From: Eulemur rufifrons
Taxonomy: Eukaryota; Chordata; Mammalia; Primates; Lemuridae
Length of the DNA: 64,000 bases
Reading direction: 5' to 3'
Assembly: GCF_041146395.1 (NCBI RefSeq)
Contig: NC_090999.1
Location: 68,267,001 to 68,331,000, forward strand
Shown: positions 11,289 through 22,450 of the stretch, one piece after another
Position numbering within the stretch: position 1 is the first letter of the stretch
Layout: every line of letters starts with the position of its first letter
Program-made: the position numbers and the translations under genes
The notes under the pieces: model-generated
What the model was told of the DNA's origin: nothing
Databases searched by the model: none
What the model saw: the letters and a program-made list of their open reading frames with translations, nothing else

Positions 11289-11587
11289 GGCCAGGCGTGT
11301 TGGCTCCCACTTGTAATCCTAGCACTCTGGGAGGCCATGTGGGAGAGTAGCTTGAGGGCAGGAGTTCAAGACCAGACTGGGCAACATAGCAAGACTCCAT
11401 CTCTATAAAAAATTAAAAAATTAGCTGGTTGTGGTGGCATGCGCCTGTAGTCCCAGCTATTCGGGAGGCTGTGGCAGGAGGATTGCTTGAGCCTAAGAGT
11501 TTGAGGTTTCAGTGAGTGATGATGATGCCCCTGCAGTCTAGCCCAGGCAACAGAGAGGGACCTGTCTCAAAAAAACAAAAACAAAAA
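11289..11587 (+). mobile_element. Old Alu inserted in L1
   Basis: Dimeric Alu starting GGCCAGGCGTGTTGGCTCCC, with AAAAAATTAAAAAATTAGCTGG between arms and CAACAGAGAGGGACCTGTCTC before the A-rich tail. The L1 reads continuously across it (AAAAATGGGC before, GAAGACCTTAATAGACACC after), so the Alu came later. It lacks the lemur-type linker. Confidence 0.9.
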
Positions 11588-11895
11588 GCTGAAGACCTTA
11601 ATAGACACCTCACCAAAGAAGATACACAGATGGCAGATAACATATAAAAAGATGTCATTATAAGTTTATCCAGACCCATAGAATGGGCAACACCAAGAGT
11701 GAACCTTAATGTGAACTATGGACTTTGGGTGATAATGATGCGTCAGTGTAGGTTCATCAATTTTAACCAAGGTACCACTCTGGTGGAGAATGTTGATTAT
11801 GGAGGAGTCTATACGGGACAAGGTTTGTATGGGAAATCTCTTTACCTTCTGTTCAATTTTGCTGTGAACCTAAAACTGCTCTAAAATATATTAAC
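11588..11895 (+). mobile_element. Old L1 continuation and 3' UTR
   Basis: After the Alu, L1 ORF2 resumes (CCTTAATAGACACCTCACC..AAGA). From about 11665 it becomes the 3' UTR of older mammalian-wide L1M families: CCCATAGAATGGGCAACACC, AACTATGGACTTTGGGTGATAATGATG, CCACTCTGGTGGAGAATGTTG and GCTGTGAACCTAAAACTGCTC. The junction at 11665 may hide an internal deletion. Confidence 0.85.
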
Positions 11896-12435
11896 AAATA
11901 TGTACAGTTAAGAGCCTCTGAGGGAAGTAGGTCTTTTTGCTGCCTCTTACTAATCTGTGGAACTGGCCCATAGCCCTAATTGTTGTCAAACTTCTTTAGA
12001 ATGTGAAGTACTTGATACCAGTTTGTCCTCAACTTCATGGCCAAGTCATTTACTTTTGAGCAAAGTAAAAGTTTTATTCAAAATTCATTACATGAGTATT
12101 GTAGGAATCAATTTAAAGCCATTTCCCACCTTTAGTATTAAATATTAACCATGCACAGATAAACTGCAATTCATTTGCCAAATTGTAAACTAGGGTCTAC
12201 TACAATCCCTGTGGTTTGAGGGCCCTCCACTCTTTTCTCCTGAAACTTAGAGTATGCTCTGTGACTGTGATCATTTGTCTTAGGGGCCAAGTGAGAGAAC
12301 CAGTGAATAAACTAGTGATTTATTAAATATTAGTTGAGTTTATTTTTTTCCTCATTTTTAAAATAAAGTAAATCTAAATGAGAAGTGTTGATATTTTCTT
12401 TCTGCACTCCTATGACTCATCTTTCTCATCTCTTA
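11896..12435. other. Nothing recognised
   Basis: Moderately AT-rich DNA without repeat signatures, splice-bounded frames or RNA gene motifs that I can support. Confidence 0.5.
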
Positions 12436-12705
12436 ATGAGCACAAATACAGAGAAAACAGGCAGCAAATGTGGCTGAGAGATCAAGTAAAATGAGATTAG
12501 AGAATTATTTATAGAATTTGGCAACAGTGGAGGTATTGGTGCCCCTTCAGGAGCCCTTCAGTGGAGTGGAGGCGACAAAACAGACTGAATGGAGAGAGTG
12601 TGAGAAGAGAGAATAAGATTAGTAGACTAATCATTTTAGAGAGGGAGATTTTTTTTATGAATAGAAAGTAAATAAATGTACCAATAGCTAGATGGGGTAT
12701 GAGAA
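12436..12705 (-). mobile_element. L2 LINE reverse-transcriptase fragment, antisense
   Basis: On the minus strand the region of GAGATCAAGTAAAATGAG reads LILLDL, matching the L2 reverse transcriptase segment LILLDLSAAFDTVDH. The flanking TTTGGCAACAGTGGAGGTATTGGTG and AGTGGAGTGGAGGCG blocks agree with the L2 consensus order. Confidence 0.6.
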
Positions 12706-14815
12706 GGTCAACAATTTTATTTTATTTTAAAAGATGTGTGAGAAACATGTTTGTATGTATTGTCTATATTCTACTGATGTAACCTAACTGCAAAGCAGTT
12801 TTGGCTTCCAGTTGATTCTCTGTAGCTTATATCATGTTACCGAGAGGATCGCAGTAGGCAGGAATAACTTTCTAAAATAGAGCAACGTTAGTTTCAAATG
12901 ATGTTGAACTAGACTTTCTTCTATGTTCTCATTTTTTCTTCACGTACTTATAACTTTCAAATAAATTACTATTTTGATATAGCCTTTGGATGGTTTGATT
13001 CATTCTCAGGGGCAAGAGCAACCTGGAAAACAAGTATCTTCCTCCAGGCCAATACATGGCTGATATTACCATGACCATGGGATGCTCTCAGGAACATGCT
13101 AACACTGTTACTTACCTACTGCTATGAATAATAGTTTACGCTGGCAGACCCCCTTCACTGGTAAAGTGGCAGTACAAAATAGCCCAGTCCATTGTCAGCT
13201 GGCTTGGGGCATTTTCCAGCTAATGGCAGTAAAACTGACATGACCTAGTGTTATTCAAAGGCAGAGAGAAGAAGCCTAGAGATTCCCCTTCCCTGTGGAG
13301 GTGGATGACTAGAACAACTGCTGTGATTTTTCTAATAATTTCTCCTGTGCTCTAGCTGCAGAATTCAGGCCTGTACTTCGTTAATTTACTTTAATAAATC
13401 CCAAACTGTTCATAGACAACCTGGAAGTCTCCATTTAGATATTTGGAGTCACTGGGAATGCTCATATGATATATAGTTCACACGGTGGAAAATTGACAGA
13501 TTATCCAAACATGGCACTCACTTGCATCACACACTAAAATAGAAATTAAACCTGCAATTTTAGTCACTGTAAGATCTAGAAGTTGCTTTGCAGATATTTC
13601 AAAAAGCTTTGCAGTACTGTCAAATACACCAATTACTATACTGTAGAGACAATTATTGGATAGAAAGAACCCTATTTATTGCTTTAAGTCAGCAAGAAAA
13701 GTGATAAAAATCAACATGATAATAGAACTAATGCATGACTTGGGAATGAGCTTCTGAAACCCATGAATTATAGTTTGCACAACTTTTGTTTTCTTTTTTG
13801 CCTATTATCTGGTTTTACCAGTTGACGAATATTACCAAAAGAAAACAAAGGGATGAGAAAGAAATAGGACAGAAGTTGAATAAATAGCAAATGGAAGAAT
13901 GTATTGCTCTTTAGATACACATACTTTCATATAAAGGATATACTAAACATGCCTTTATGTGATCATGTCAAAATTATTAAACTTTTCAAAATTCCAATAC
14001 CTCTCATTATGATTTTATAAGACATATCTAAATTTAATAAAAGATATCAAAGTGAATGTATCTGAGTACAACTAAATGTTTTGCCGACCCCATCTGCTGG
14101 CGTAGTCATTTTAAATACCATTCAAAATAGGTAAAATCCTAGGACAAACTAAGAATGACAGACACCCCCTTGCAGTTTATTTTAATGCAATATGACCAGA
14201 AGCTAAGTCTAAATCTCACTTCATTGGCTTGTTATTGCCTGTTCAAAACTCTTGCCTTAACAGAACAGCAGGCATAGCAGTGACTGAAAGTAAGACATGA
14301 TACACTGCTCCCAGGACATGAAGTGGAAGACTGTTGAGAGGGAATGCATAATAGATGAGATTAGCCATTTGAAGATGCCATCCAAGAAAGGGTTTCTAAA
14401 TTTGTCCCTGGGACACTTGGGGCTTCTGGGGTGTAGAATCAAGGAGGCATGACTGAAGCGTGTCACTTAAGAAAGCTAAAGCCTCCATCAGCTGTATTGT
14501 ATGCCAGCCAAAGGAAAATGATATTAACAGGGAGAAGGTGTGTTGAGAACCCAGAAAAGAGGAGTCCAAACTTTTTGTTCATCTCCATCCTGAAAGGGGA
14601 GTGTCCGACTGGTGACACAGGCATTCTGATCTTCCTGCACATGCGCCTCTGTATCAGGGATGGATGCTCTGGCCAACCCAGCACAATGGCTCATCAAGCA
14701 GTGTACCCTCTTAGTTTGATTCTATAATTGCCAAGCGATAGTCTGTGGGTTTACTTTTAAAATTTCTGCTTGGGTGAAAATAACAGAGCCTTCCCTCCCC
14801 AGCATTAAATAAATT
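12706..14815. other. Unique-looking sequence, no gene
   Basis: No recognised transposon or gene. Small overlapping open frames at about 14.26-14.73 kb occur in several frames on both strands, which argues against a real coding exon. No tRNA-like cloverleaf or other RNA gene was seen. Confidence 0.5.
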
Positions 14816-14945
14816 AAGTGAATAATTCAACAAATAACTATTGAGCATCTATTTTATGCCTGGCCCTGGATCTATATTACTCAATGAAATAAGCATAGTT
14901 TCTGCATTCTTAGAGTTTATAAAATATTCTTGCCCATTAGTAGTT
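14816..14945 (-). mobile_element. L2 3' end, antisense
   Basis: Reads TTCAACAAATAACTATTGAGCATCTATTTTATGCCTGG then CATTCTTAGAGTTTATAAAATATTC. This is the reverse complement of the L2 terminal region (gagtttacattc, then tgcctggcacatagtagg, then caataaatatttgttga). Confidence 0.5.
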
Positions 14946-15895
14946 ATTCGTTATTATTAAAAAGAAACTTTGACACAATGTGTGATTTATTGAGACTCTT
15001 ATAATTTAGTACAGGTTAGTCATACTATCTTGGATTACTCTGTGAACATTGATAAAAAAATAAGTTTTTGGAGATGCAGGTGGGAAGAGGATTCTTGCCT
15101 GTAATGTCCCCCAAACAGTTGCACAAAACACAGATATTATCTGCATGGCCAGCTTGTCACCTCCAATAACATCTCTACTTTGTTTCTTTATACCTGAAAC
15201 AAATAATTTCAGAAGTGCTCATGAGAAAAGATTTCAAATGAAACATGTTAAAGAATGAAAATGGTCTTCATGACATTATTTCTAAGTAAGTTTAAGGTAA
15301 GGGAAAGGTATGGATATTCAGATTTCTTAAACAAAATTGAATACAAATAAGTCACATTTTAAGTGATATAATTTGGTTTAAAAAGATACATGTTATTTCT
15401 CCATTTACAAAATAAAAACAGAAATGTTACCTTAAATATATATTTTTCTTAATTGAATTAAACTAGAAAAATAATGATGAAAACTTCTTAGAAAAGCAAG
15501 TAAATAGTAGATTATAGTAGGTTTTGGAGTCCTTGATATCAACTTAAATATCAAAAACTAAAATCCTTGAGAGATTTAAAAAATGGTTACATATACCCTT
15601 TTCCAGAATTATTTAATTTTGTGACCTCTTAACCTGAAGAATAGTACATATTCAGTAATTTAAAAATTTGATCCTTTAGATATGAAATGGGCATGAAAAA
15701 TAACTTAAAAAGCACAGCCAAATTGGGACTGTGATTTAATAACATATGTAGGTATTAAAATATTTTTTAAAAGTTTGAGTTCAAATGTCTAAGTTTTAAA
15801 TCTCAAATTTTATATTTAGAGGTATCTGTAAAAACAAAATTCTTATTCTGTAGCTAGCTGCTTAGAAAGGTCTATGCCCAAATATGAAAAGACTT
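14946..15895. other. AT-rich sequence, nothing recognised
   Basis: Low-complexity A/T-rich DNA with many short TTTAAA runs. No gene or repeat family assigned. Confidence 0.5.
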
Positions 15896-15899
15896 CAGA

Positions 15900-16260
15900 A
15901 TAATTGAGTTCTCTCTCTATAGTTCCCTGACAGCCACACTTACTCTCTGCATTCACATTTGTTGCTTTCATTTCAACAACTGATCCCAATTCAGATTGTC
16001 CTTAGGGCCACCATGCTGGGGACTTGAGTGTTTCAGTGCCATGCTCCACTGCGTGCCTTCGTTGTCTTTCCTGTATCCATTCTCCCTCACTCGTCCTTTC
16101 TTCCTTACCCTCAGCCCGGGAGGCCCTCCTCTCTTTGCTGTTTATTTCAGTTCCTAGCCCAGATCAAGTCACATTTCCTTTTAGAAGTTTGCCTGATCCT
16201 GTGAACCCAAATTATTTTACTTTCTTTGATTGATTTCTGTAGGATTTTTAAAAATTTCTA
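15900..16260 (+). mobile_element. Possible L2 3' region
   Basis: C/T-rich stretch with order similar to the L2 tail of ORF2 and its 3' UTR: CATGCTCCACTGCGTGCCTTC, then CACATTTCCTTTTAGAAGTTTGCCTGATC, then TTATTTTACTTTCTTTGATTG. The similarity is loose. Confidence 0.3.
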
Positions 16261-17515
16261 ATGACTTAGAATTTGGCATAAGCTAAGTTGTTGTACCTGT
16301 ATCTTCTGAAATTAAATAAAATATTAATCAAGATTTGTTCTACTACATTATTCTTGGAAGTGGGACCCTATAGCATTGGTGGCCCAAGGAATCTGGACCT
16401 GATGAGGGGTGAGCTGACCCAAAATTTCAGGACATTTCTCTGCTTTCCTCAGAGACTTCCAGATTCTAGACTAAGTGGTGCTTTGCAAACTGCACAGTAT
16501 CAACGTAGAATTGCAAAAGAATATTCTTGTTTTATAATAGTTTTGCATATATTTTGTTATAACAGAGCAATATTATGGTACGGTGATATTAATTTTATTT
16601 GGGAGATATGATAAAATACTACTTATCAATGAAAATTTCTGTATTTATAATCCATCTGCAATGTTTCACTTGAGGGGCTGTGGTATAATTAGTGAGGCAG
16701 ATAAAAGGGCTAGAGGGGGGAAGGAGGTTAGGAACAAGGTTGGGGCTCCAGAGAGCTGCTACTTCTCACCCTGACAGTGCTGTTACGGTGCTGCATGGCA
16801 CAGATTTGTTTGGTTTTAAGGGTGCCCCGTAGACTACAGCATATCATGCAGTTTGAGTCTCCTGAAAGCAGAGCTGGAGACAAGGAGTTAGGGGAGGCAG
16901 TTTGTCTGTGAGGTGATACCAGTGTTCAAGAGTGAGGAAGTGAAGGGAGTAGAGAGGAAAAGAGGAAAAGCCAGTGTAGGTGCACTGTGGAGATTGCTAC
17001 CTCAGGCCACAGGGGCTTGCCCCATCAGTCTATCTGGGAAACAGGACAGAGCATTTGTGTCTCCAGGCCTGTCCTCTACTGCTTGCAGTTTGCCCTGGGG
17101 CACATTTCCCAAGCTGCTCTTGCCCCTTCTGGGTTTTGTGTGCAGATGGGTTTTGTGTCTTCCATCAGTGGAAGAGAAGATGCTGGTGCTTGGTAGGAAC
17201 CTGGAAGTGCTAGGCGTCTGAATTCATAAGTCCAAGAGGTGTCTGCTATGTATCTCATCGAATAAATCGTGTTTTCAAATTGATGCCTCCCAGAGGGAAC
17301 TGGCCCAACAAGGTACATTTTGGATGAAGGAAGGGTTGAGAGTAGCGGTTTTTAATCTATTTTCTTTGGAGGAGTAGGGGTAATCTAAAGGAATAACTTT
17401 AGATCTTCAACCTCTCATCTTAATTCAACCAAACAGGTTTGGCTCAAGGTTATCTATCATACATATTAAGCTTCTGAGTGAGGTTTTGTTCCAAAGCTAA
17501 GGAAGGTTTGAAAAC
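16261..17515. other. Unassigned sequence with a GC-richer patch
   Basis: The patch 16,850-17,240 is richer in G than its surroundings and opens frames of 60-100 codons in all three forward frames at once, which indicates low stop density rather than coding selection. The block GAGACAAGGAGTTAGGGGAGGCAGTTTGT resembles an old interspersed repeat, but I cannot name the family. No exon is supported. Confidence 0.4.
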
Positions 17516-17706
17516 CACAAAGTATGGTGATTAAGTATGAATATGGGCTACAACACTTAGCAACTGTATGAACATTGGGCAAGTTATTTAAGCCTCAGTT
17601 TTCTCATCCTTTGACATTTGTTTACCTCATAGGCGTGTTGTGAAGATGATCTGGGCTAATGCATGAGGGCCCGACCCAGAGTTAAACCTGTAATAAACTC
17701 GATAGG
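17516..17706 (-). mobile_element. MIR SINE, antisense
   Basis: Reverse-complement MIR: CAACTGTATGAACATTGGGCAAGTTATTTAAGCCTCAGTTTTCTCATC, then TACCTCATAGGCGTGTTGTGAAGATGA, then GGGCTAATGCATG. The MIR core is well preserved. Confidence 0.8.
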
Positions 17707-18710
17707 AAGCTTTGAGCAAAGGAGGGCAAATGGGCAGCCTGGGAACCTGAGGAATAGAGCGTCAAGGCAGGTAAAAGGGGAAATTGACACTATGCTCTTG
17801 GGAGCTGCACACTTTGCCTGGGAATGACGCTGATTATGGGTGTCTGAGCATTAGAGATATTGACGAATTTTAAGCTTGACAAAGGCAACATTCATAATTT
17901 ATCTGTACTTCATAAACTTTGAAAAATGTGCAGCCTTTTAATAATACTATTGGATTCAACTGCCTTCTTCAAATATTAGAATTATTTTAAAGATAAAATC
18001 TCTGCACATTTCCTTGTATAACTAACTGTATCTTTATAGCTGGTGGAGAGAATTTCTTTTAGTGTACGTTGATGGTTATGCATTCAGTTATTCCATAATA
18101 TTTATTAAATCTTTTTGGCTTTGAATATGTATTTAGCACATTCACTTTCATTTTATGTCAATTGTAATCTTATCTGAATAAAATTGGAGGGTAAATTAAT
18201 ATTCTGCATATGCAAACTCATTTGTACAAAATGGCTAAGAAAAGACATTATTTTTTGAATACTGAAGCCAGACCTGAATATTTAATGTTGCTTTAAAATT
18301 TTTATTCTTCTAATTTCATCTTTGAATGTTCCTTTTACTTTTCTTATATTTTGCGATGGTGGCCATAATTTATACTCTAGCTTTTGTGTATTAATTATAT
18401 TGTAAGTTTCTTTTATAAGGAAATAATGCACTATGAAGTTTAAAGGAAATTATTAAACGTGTCTTCCTTAAATGGAAGAATACACATAAAATAAATTGAT
18501 TTATAAAGTATGTTTTCATTAAATAGAATAATGCATACATATGCATAAAATAAACCGTTTAGTCCTATAATTAGGGATGGTTTTAGAAATATTGGAAACC
18601 AGGGTTGCTGGTTGATACAAAGTTCCTCATTCTTCTGCACTATCATAAAATCTCATATAATACATTTTGCTACTGCATATGTACATCTAATCTTTGTACT
18701 ATTTTTTTTT
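17707..18710. other. AT-rich sequence, nothing recognised
   Basis: No gene or repeat assigned. A weak local duplication at 18,480-18,560 (two AT-rich units sharing CATAAAATAAA) is the only structure seen. Confidence 0.5.
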
Positions 18711-18900
18711 ACTCATAGTATCTCACTAATACATCATTCTATGTAGTAGGTGTTATTATTTCACCCATATTTAAAAGAGCAAATAATGTCACACACAATA
18801 AAATAATTGGCTCAATGTTACATTGCTAGCATGTGACAAAGAAGAATTTTGAACCTACATTTGTCTGGCTTCTAAGCAGTAATTTTGACACACATTTCTA
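18711..18900 (+). mobile_element. MIR SINE
   Basis: Blocks in MIR order: GTAGTAGGTGTTATTATTTCACCCATATTTAAAAGAG, then TTGGCTCAATGTTACATTGCTAGCATGTGACA, then TTTTGAACCTACATTTGTCTGGC. These equal the 'ggtattattatccccattttacag / gtcacacagctagtaagtg / attcgaacccaggcagtctgg' core. Confidence 0.65.
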
Positions 18901-19108
18901 AAAGAGAGATTAAATTTGAAAACTAATTTCAATATTTTTTCAAGTCATTTTGTTATAGCCATTCAGACTAAATATCCTTTTATTTTATTTCCTGCTAAAC
19001 CAGCTGATTTATTGTTCATATAAAAAGAAATTTCAGACCATTTAGTATATCAATTTTGGGACAATTTTTAGATGGAAGATCCTAAGCACTTACTCATTAT
19101 GTGATCAT

Positions 19109-19275
19109 TTATTAAGTACCTCCTGTATCAAGACCTGCATAATTGCTGGGAATATAGAGATGAAAGACATATATTCTGCTGTCCAGGATTTCATAGTATA
19201 GCAAGGGGTATGAAAGGAACCAGACCATGGTACAGTAGGTGGCAAACCCTGTGACAGAGGAATAAGCGTGATTGC
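19109..19275 (-). mobile_element. L2 3' end, antisense
   Basis: CATTTATTAAGTACCTCCTGTATCAAGACCTGCATAATTGCTGGGAATATAGAGATGAAAGAC follows the reverse complement of the L2 terminus (ctgctgtatccccagcacctagaacagtgcctggcacatagtaggtgctcaataaa). Confidence 0.55.
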
Positions 19276-20234
19276 CTGATGTATACAAGGATGAGACAAG
19301 CTATGAAAAATTATTTTCCAAAGGCAGCAATCGTGCAATGTGGGTGGTTCAGCACTGTCTGGTTGAGGGGACATATGACTGTCCTGAGGGGTGTCACTGT
19401 GGGGCAGTTCATGAAGTTCAAGGAAATAATGGGGTGATAATTCATGTCACTTCTCCTGGCTGATCCAAGGGTACTAATGGAAGGCACTCACCAGACATCA
19501 ACTAGGACAGCTAAGATAGATGTCTCATTATCACAGACTGAGTGATGACAGACAGATGATCTGTAGGCTTTGCTTCTACTTGCACAAATTTCCCTGCTTT
19601 GGGCCACGGGTGGGGCTGGCGGTGTCGTATTGCTCATCTCCTTCTTCCCAACTACTGGCTTCTCCGACCCCCATGATATTTAGCAGCCTTGTCTTAGGTC
19701 TCATGACCAACCCAGCTCCTTTTCCCCTCCCAGCCAGAAAGACTGTCGTCTGGCCTCTTGGAGAGAGGCCCCTTTGGCTTATCCTCATACTCTTTCTAAA
19801 CTATTTTAATGACAAAAGCACACCAACGCCAAACTTCTTTCAGTGCCGCCTCCTCAGACTCAAGAAGCTTTTTTTCTGTCAACAAGACATACGTCTTATA
19901 AATCAAAGGCTTCACATTCAAAACTCTTATTTGTGATAATGGTTTTGGAAGCCTATTTTGTCGATATTTCTGATGGATACTAAAAATCAAAGGAAAGAGA
20001 AACAGTACTACAAACATTTCTTTATTTTTTATTTCATGAAAGTAATTCCTGTGCATGATTTGTAAAATCAAAAACTTCTGCAAGTCTTAGGATGAACTAC
20101 GGTCCCCCGATCCTTCCCTCCTGACTCCCAAATTTTTCTCTGCAGATGCAACCGTTTTTAATATTTCCAGTTAGATCTTTTGAAATTTACCTCTATGTTT
20201 CAAAATAACACCCTTGATTATCGGTTCTACATAT
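19276..20234. other. Unique-looking sequence, no gene
   Basis: Contains an open frame of 138 codons at 19520-19936 (+) with opposing frames on the minus strand. The predicted peptide shows no recognisable domain and no matched splice context. I treat it as chance. Confidence 0.45.
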
Positions 20235-20381
20235 TATAATAGGTAGAATAATGGCCCCCAAATATGTTTACACCCTAATCCCTGGAACCTGTGAATATGT
20301 TATGTTCCATGGCAAGGGGAAGTTAAGTTAGCAGATGGAATTACAGTTGCTAATCAGCTGGCTTTAAAATAAGGAGATTCG
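20235..20381 (+). mobile_element. MaLR-type LTR, 5' part
   Basis: AATGGCCCCCAAATATGTTTACACCCTAATCCCTGGAACCTGTGAATATGTTATGTTCCATGGCAA is the 5' half of an MLT1-like LTR. The rest of the same LTR lies at 20973-21335, beyond two inserted elements. Confidence 0.75.
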
Positions 20382-20807
20382 TGCATGTTCTCACTCTTAT
20401 GTGGAAGCTAAATATTAAAAACAATTGAGCTCATGGAAACAAAAGTAGAATGACAATTACCATAGTCTGGGAAGGGTAGTGAGGAGGGGGGATAAAGTGG
20501 GGATGGTTAAAGGGTACAAAAATATAGTTAGATAGATAGAATGAACAATATTTGGTAGCACAATAAAGTGACAATAATCAACAATAAAATAGAGTGTACT
20601 TTAACATAACTAAAAGAGTGGAACTGGAATATTCCTAACACAAAGAAATGAAAAATGCCTGGAGTCATGGATACCCCAACTACTCTGATTTGATTAATTC
20701 ACATCACATGCCTGCATCAAAACATCACATGTACCCTATAAATATATACAACTATTATGAACCCATAATAATGAAAAATAAAAAGATTTAAAGAAAAAAA
20801 GAGACTA
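20382..20807 (+). mobile_element. L1 3' end inserted in the MaLR LTR
   Basis: Starts in the L1 3' UTR (GTGCATGTTCTCACTCTTATGTGG), passes AGAATGACAATTACCATAGTCTGGGAAGGG and ends with CATCACATGTACCCTATAAATATATACAACTATTATGAACCC plus an A-rich tail. This is the typical anthropoid/prosimian-shared L1MA/PB-like 3' UTR, different from the strepsirrhine 3' UTR elsewhere in the window, so an older insertion. Confidence 0.9.
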
Positions 20808-20972
20808 GGCTGGGTGCAGTGGCTCGTGCATGTAATCCCAGCACTTTGGGAGGCTGAAGTGGGAGGATCGCTTGAGCCCTGTAGTTTGAGGTTACGGTGA
20901 GCTATGATCTCGCCACTGCACACTCCAGCCTGGGTGACAAAGTGAGACCCTGTCTCTGGAAAAAAAAAAAAA
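20808..20972 (+). mobile_element. Free Alu monomer (FAM/FRAM-like) or deleted Alu
   Basis: About 150 bp plus poly(A). It starts GGCTGGGTGCAGTGGCTCGTGC and runs in one 7SL-like unit to GTGACAAAGTGAGACCCTGTCTC. Only one arm is present. It could be a true fossil monomer or a dimeric Alu with its middle deleted. Inserted in or next to the L1 tail. Confidence 0.8.
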
Positions 20973-21335
20973 GATTGTCCTGGGAGATCCAGGTGGGCCC
21001 AAGGAAAATATTCCTGTAAAAGAGGAGGGCAGAAGAATCAGTGTCAAAGTGATACGCTGTGCGAAAGACTCCTCTGGTCATTGCTGGCTTTGAAGCTGGA
21101 GGAAGGGAGCCATGTGCTAAGGCGCGGAGCAGCCTTTAGAAACTGGAAAAGGCAAGGAAAGAGTTTTCCCCATAACCTCTAGAAAAGAGCACAGCCCTGC
21201 TGCGCACCGTGGTCTTAGCCCAGCGAGACCTATTTTGTACTTCTGACCTCCAGAACTGTAAGATACTAAACGTGTGTTGATTTAAACCACTAAGGTTGTG
21301 TTAATTTGTTTCAGAGCAACAAGGAAGTAAAACAG
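20973..21335 (+). mobile_element. MaLR-type LTR, 3' part
   Basis: Resumes at GATTGTCCTGGGAGATCCAGGTGGGCCC, then CATTGCTGGCTTTGAAGCTGGAGGAAGGG, CTTTAGAAACTGGAAAAGGCAAGG, GACTTCTGACC/TCCAGAACTGTAAGATACTAAACG block, and AACCACTAAGGTTGTGTTAATTTGTT at the 3' end. The split by L1 and Alu fixes the order of events. Confidence 0.8.
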
Positions 21336-21890
21336 GTATTCTTAGTGCATTTCATACTATAAAAGATAAGATTTAATTTTCTTTCATTTTCCCTTCTCAA
21401 TTTTTCCGCTAGAGTTATATGATAATATTGATTATATCTAAATTCAGCATTTACATTTTTAGGGCCATTTCATACTTTTCAAGCTGAATAATATAATGTC
21501 TTGGACAGATGCTAATTTTCCTTGCAGTAATTGCCCCAGTTTTTTGTTTGCTTTGGTTTTGAAATTCTTATCACCGCAAAGTCTCTGCCTGAAATATCAC
21601 TCTGCTCTCAAGCCCTTCAACACACTGAATGAATTGTGACTCATTTATATTTTCTTTGAAGTGTCTTGTTTTAAAAGATTTGTTCTTTGTTCCAATCTGG
21701 ACCACACGCTTTCTGTGTCTGCGCTTATCCTGGAATCTTCTTTTACCCTCATCCTGAGAAATCCTGTCACCTCTCTCTTTTGGATCTCTGTTGCTTGAAT
21801 CCGTGTTCCTCATTTTGTTCTTATGTTGGTAGAAGACGTGTTCCAGTAGCTTACTGTTAAAAAAAGGGAAATAGTTTTTTTGAGAACTGG
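21336..21890. other. Nothing recognised
   Basis: Unassigned DNA. A minus-strand open frame of 108 codons at 21571-21897 is rich in K, R, S and E but matches nothing I know and has no supporting context. Confidence 0.45.
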
Positions 21891-22450
21891 AGTGCATGAA
21901 ATGTCTTTATGCTACTCTCATGTTTGACAGATATTTGGCTGGTTATAGAAATCTATATTGGAAATGTTTTTTTTCATAATTTTGAGTGCATTCCTCCAGT
22001 ATCTGCTATAATCTGGTGTTAGTGTTGAGAAGTCCAGTGCTGTCTGATTTTCAGTTTCTTTTATGTGATCTATTTTTTTTTTCCTCTAGTGGTTTTAGTT
22101 CTCTCTTTTTATTTCTGGTTTTCTGAAATTTCATGATACGTAGGTGTTGTTTAGGGATTTTTTTATTATTATTATTATTTTGATCCTGGGGACATGTTCT
22201 TTAGTTTGGGGAAATTTTCTTTTGTGACTTCTTTGATAATATCCTCGCCTACGTTTTTTCTGTTCTGTATATCTAGAACTAATTTTAGTCAGATATTGAA
22301 AGTCCTCTAATAATCTATTTTTTAAGCATTTTCTCTCCTATTTTCAATTTTTTTTTTTTGTCTTTTGCTTTGCTATCTTGGAGATCTCAATTTTATCTTT
22401 CAACTCTTGCATTGCATTTTTATATTTCAATATTTTTTCTTATTTTCTGA
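21891..22450 (-). mobile_element. HAL1-like / old L1 ORF1 region, antisense
   Basis: Segments follow the antisense HAL1 (half-L1) ORF1 order: TTTGGCTGGTTATAGAAATC, then AGTGTTGAGAAGTCCAGTGCTGTCTGATTTTCAG, then TTTCTGAAATTTCATGATACGTAGGTG, then GGGAAATTTTCTTTTGTGACTTCTTTGATAATATC, then TTTTCTCTCCTATTTTCAA. The reverse frames retain only scraps of the coiled-coil and RNA-binding regions. Confidence 0.6.

Noticed and set aside
19520..19936. 138-codon open frame
   Set aside because: No recognisable domain, overlapping frames on the other strand, no splice or promoter context.
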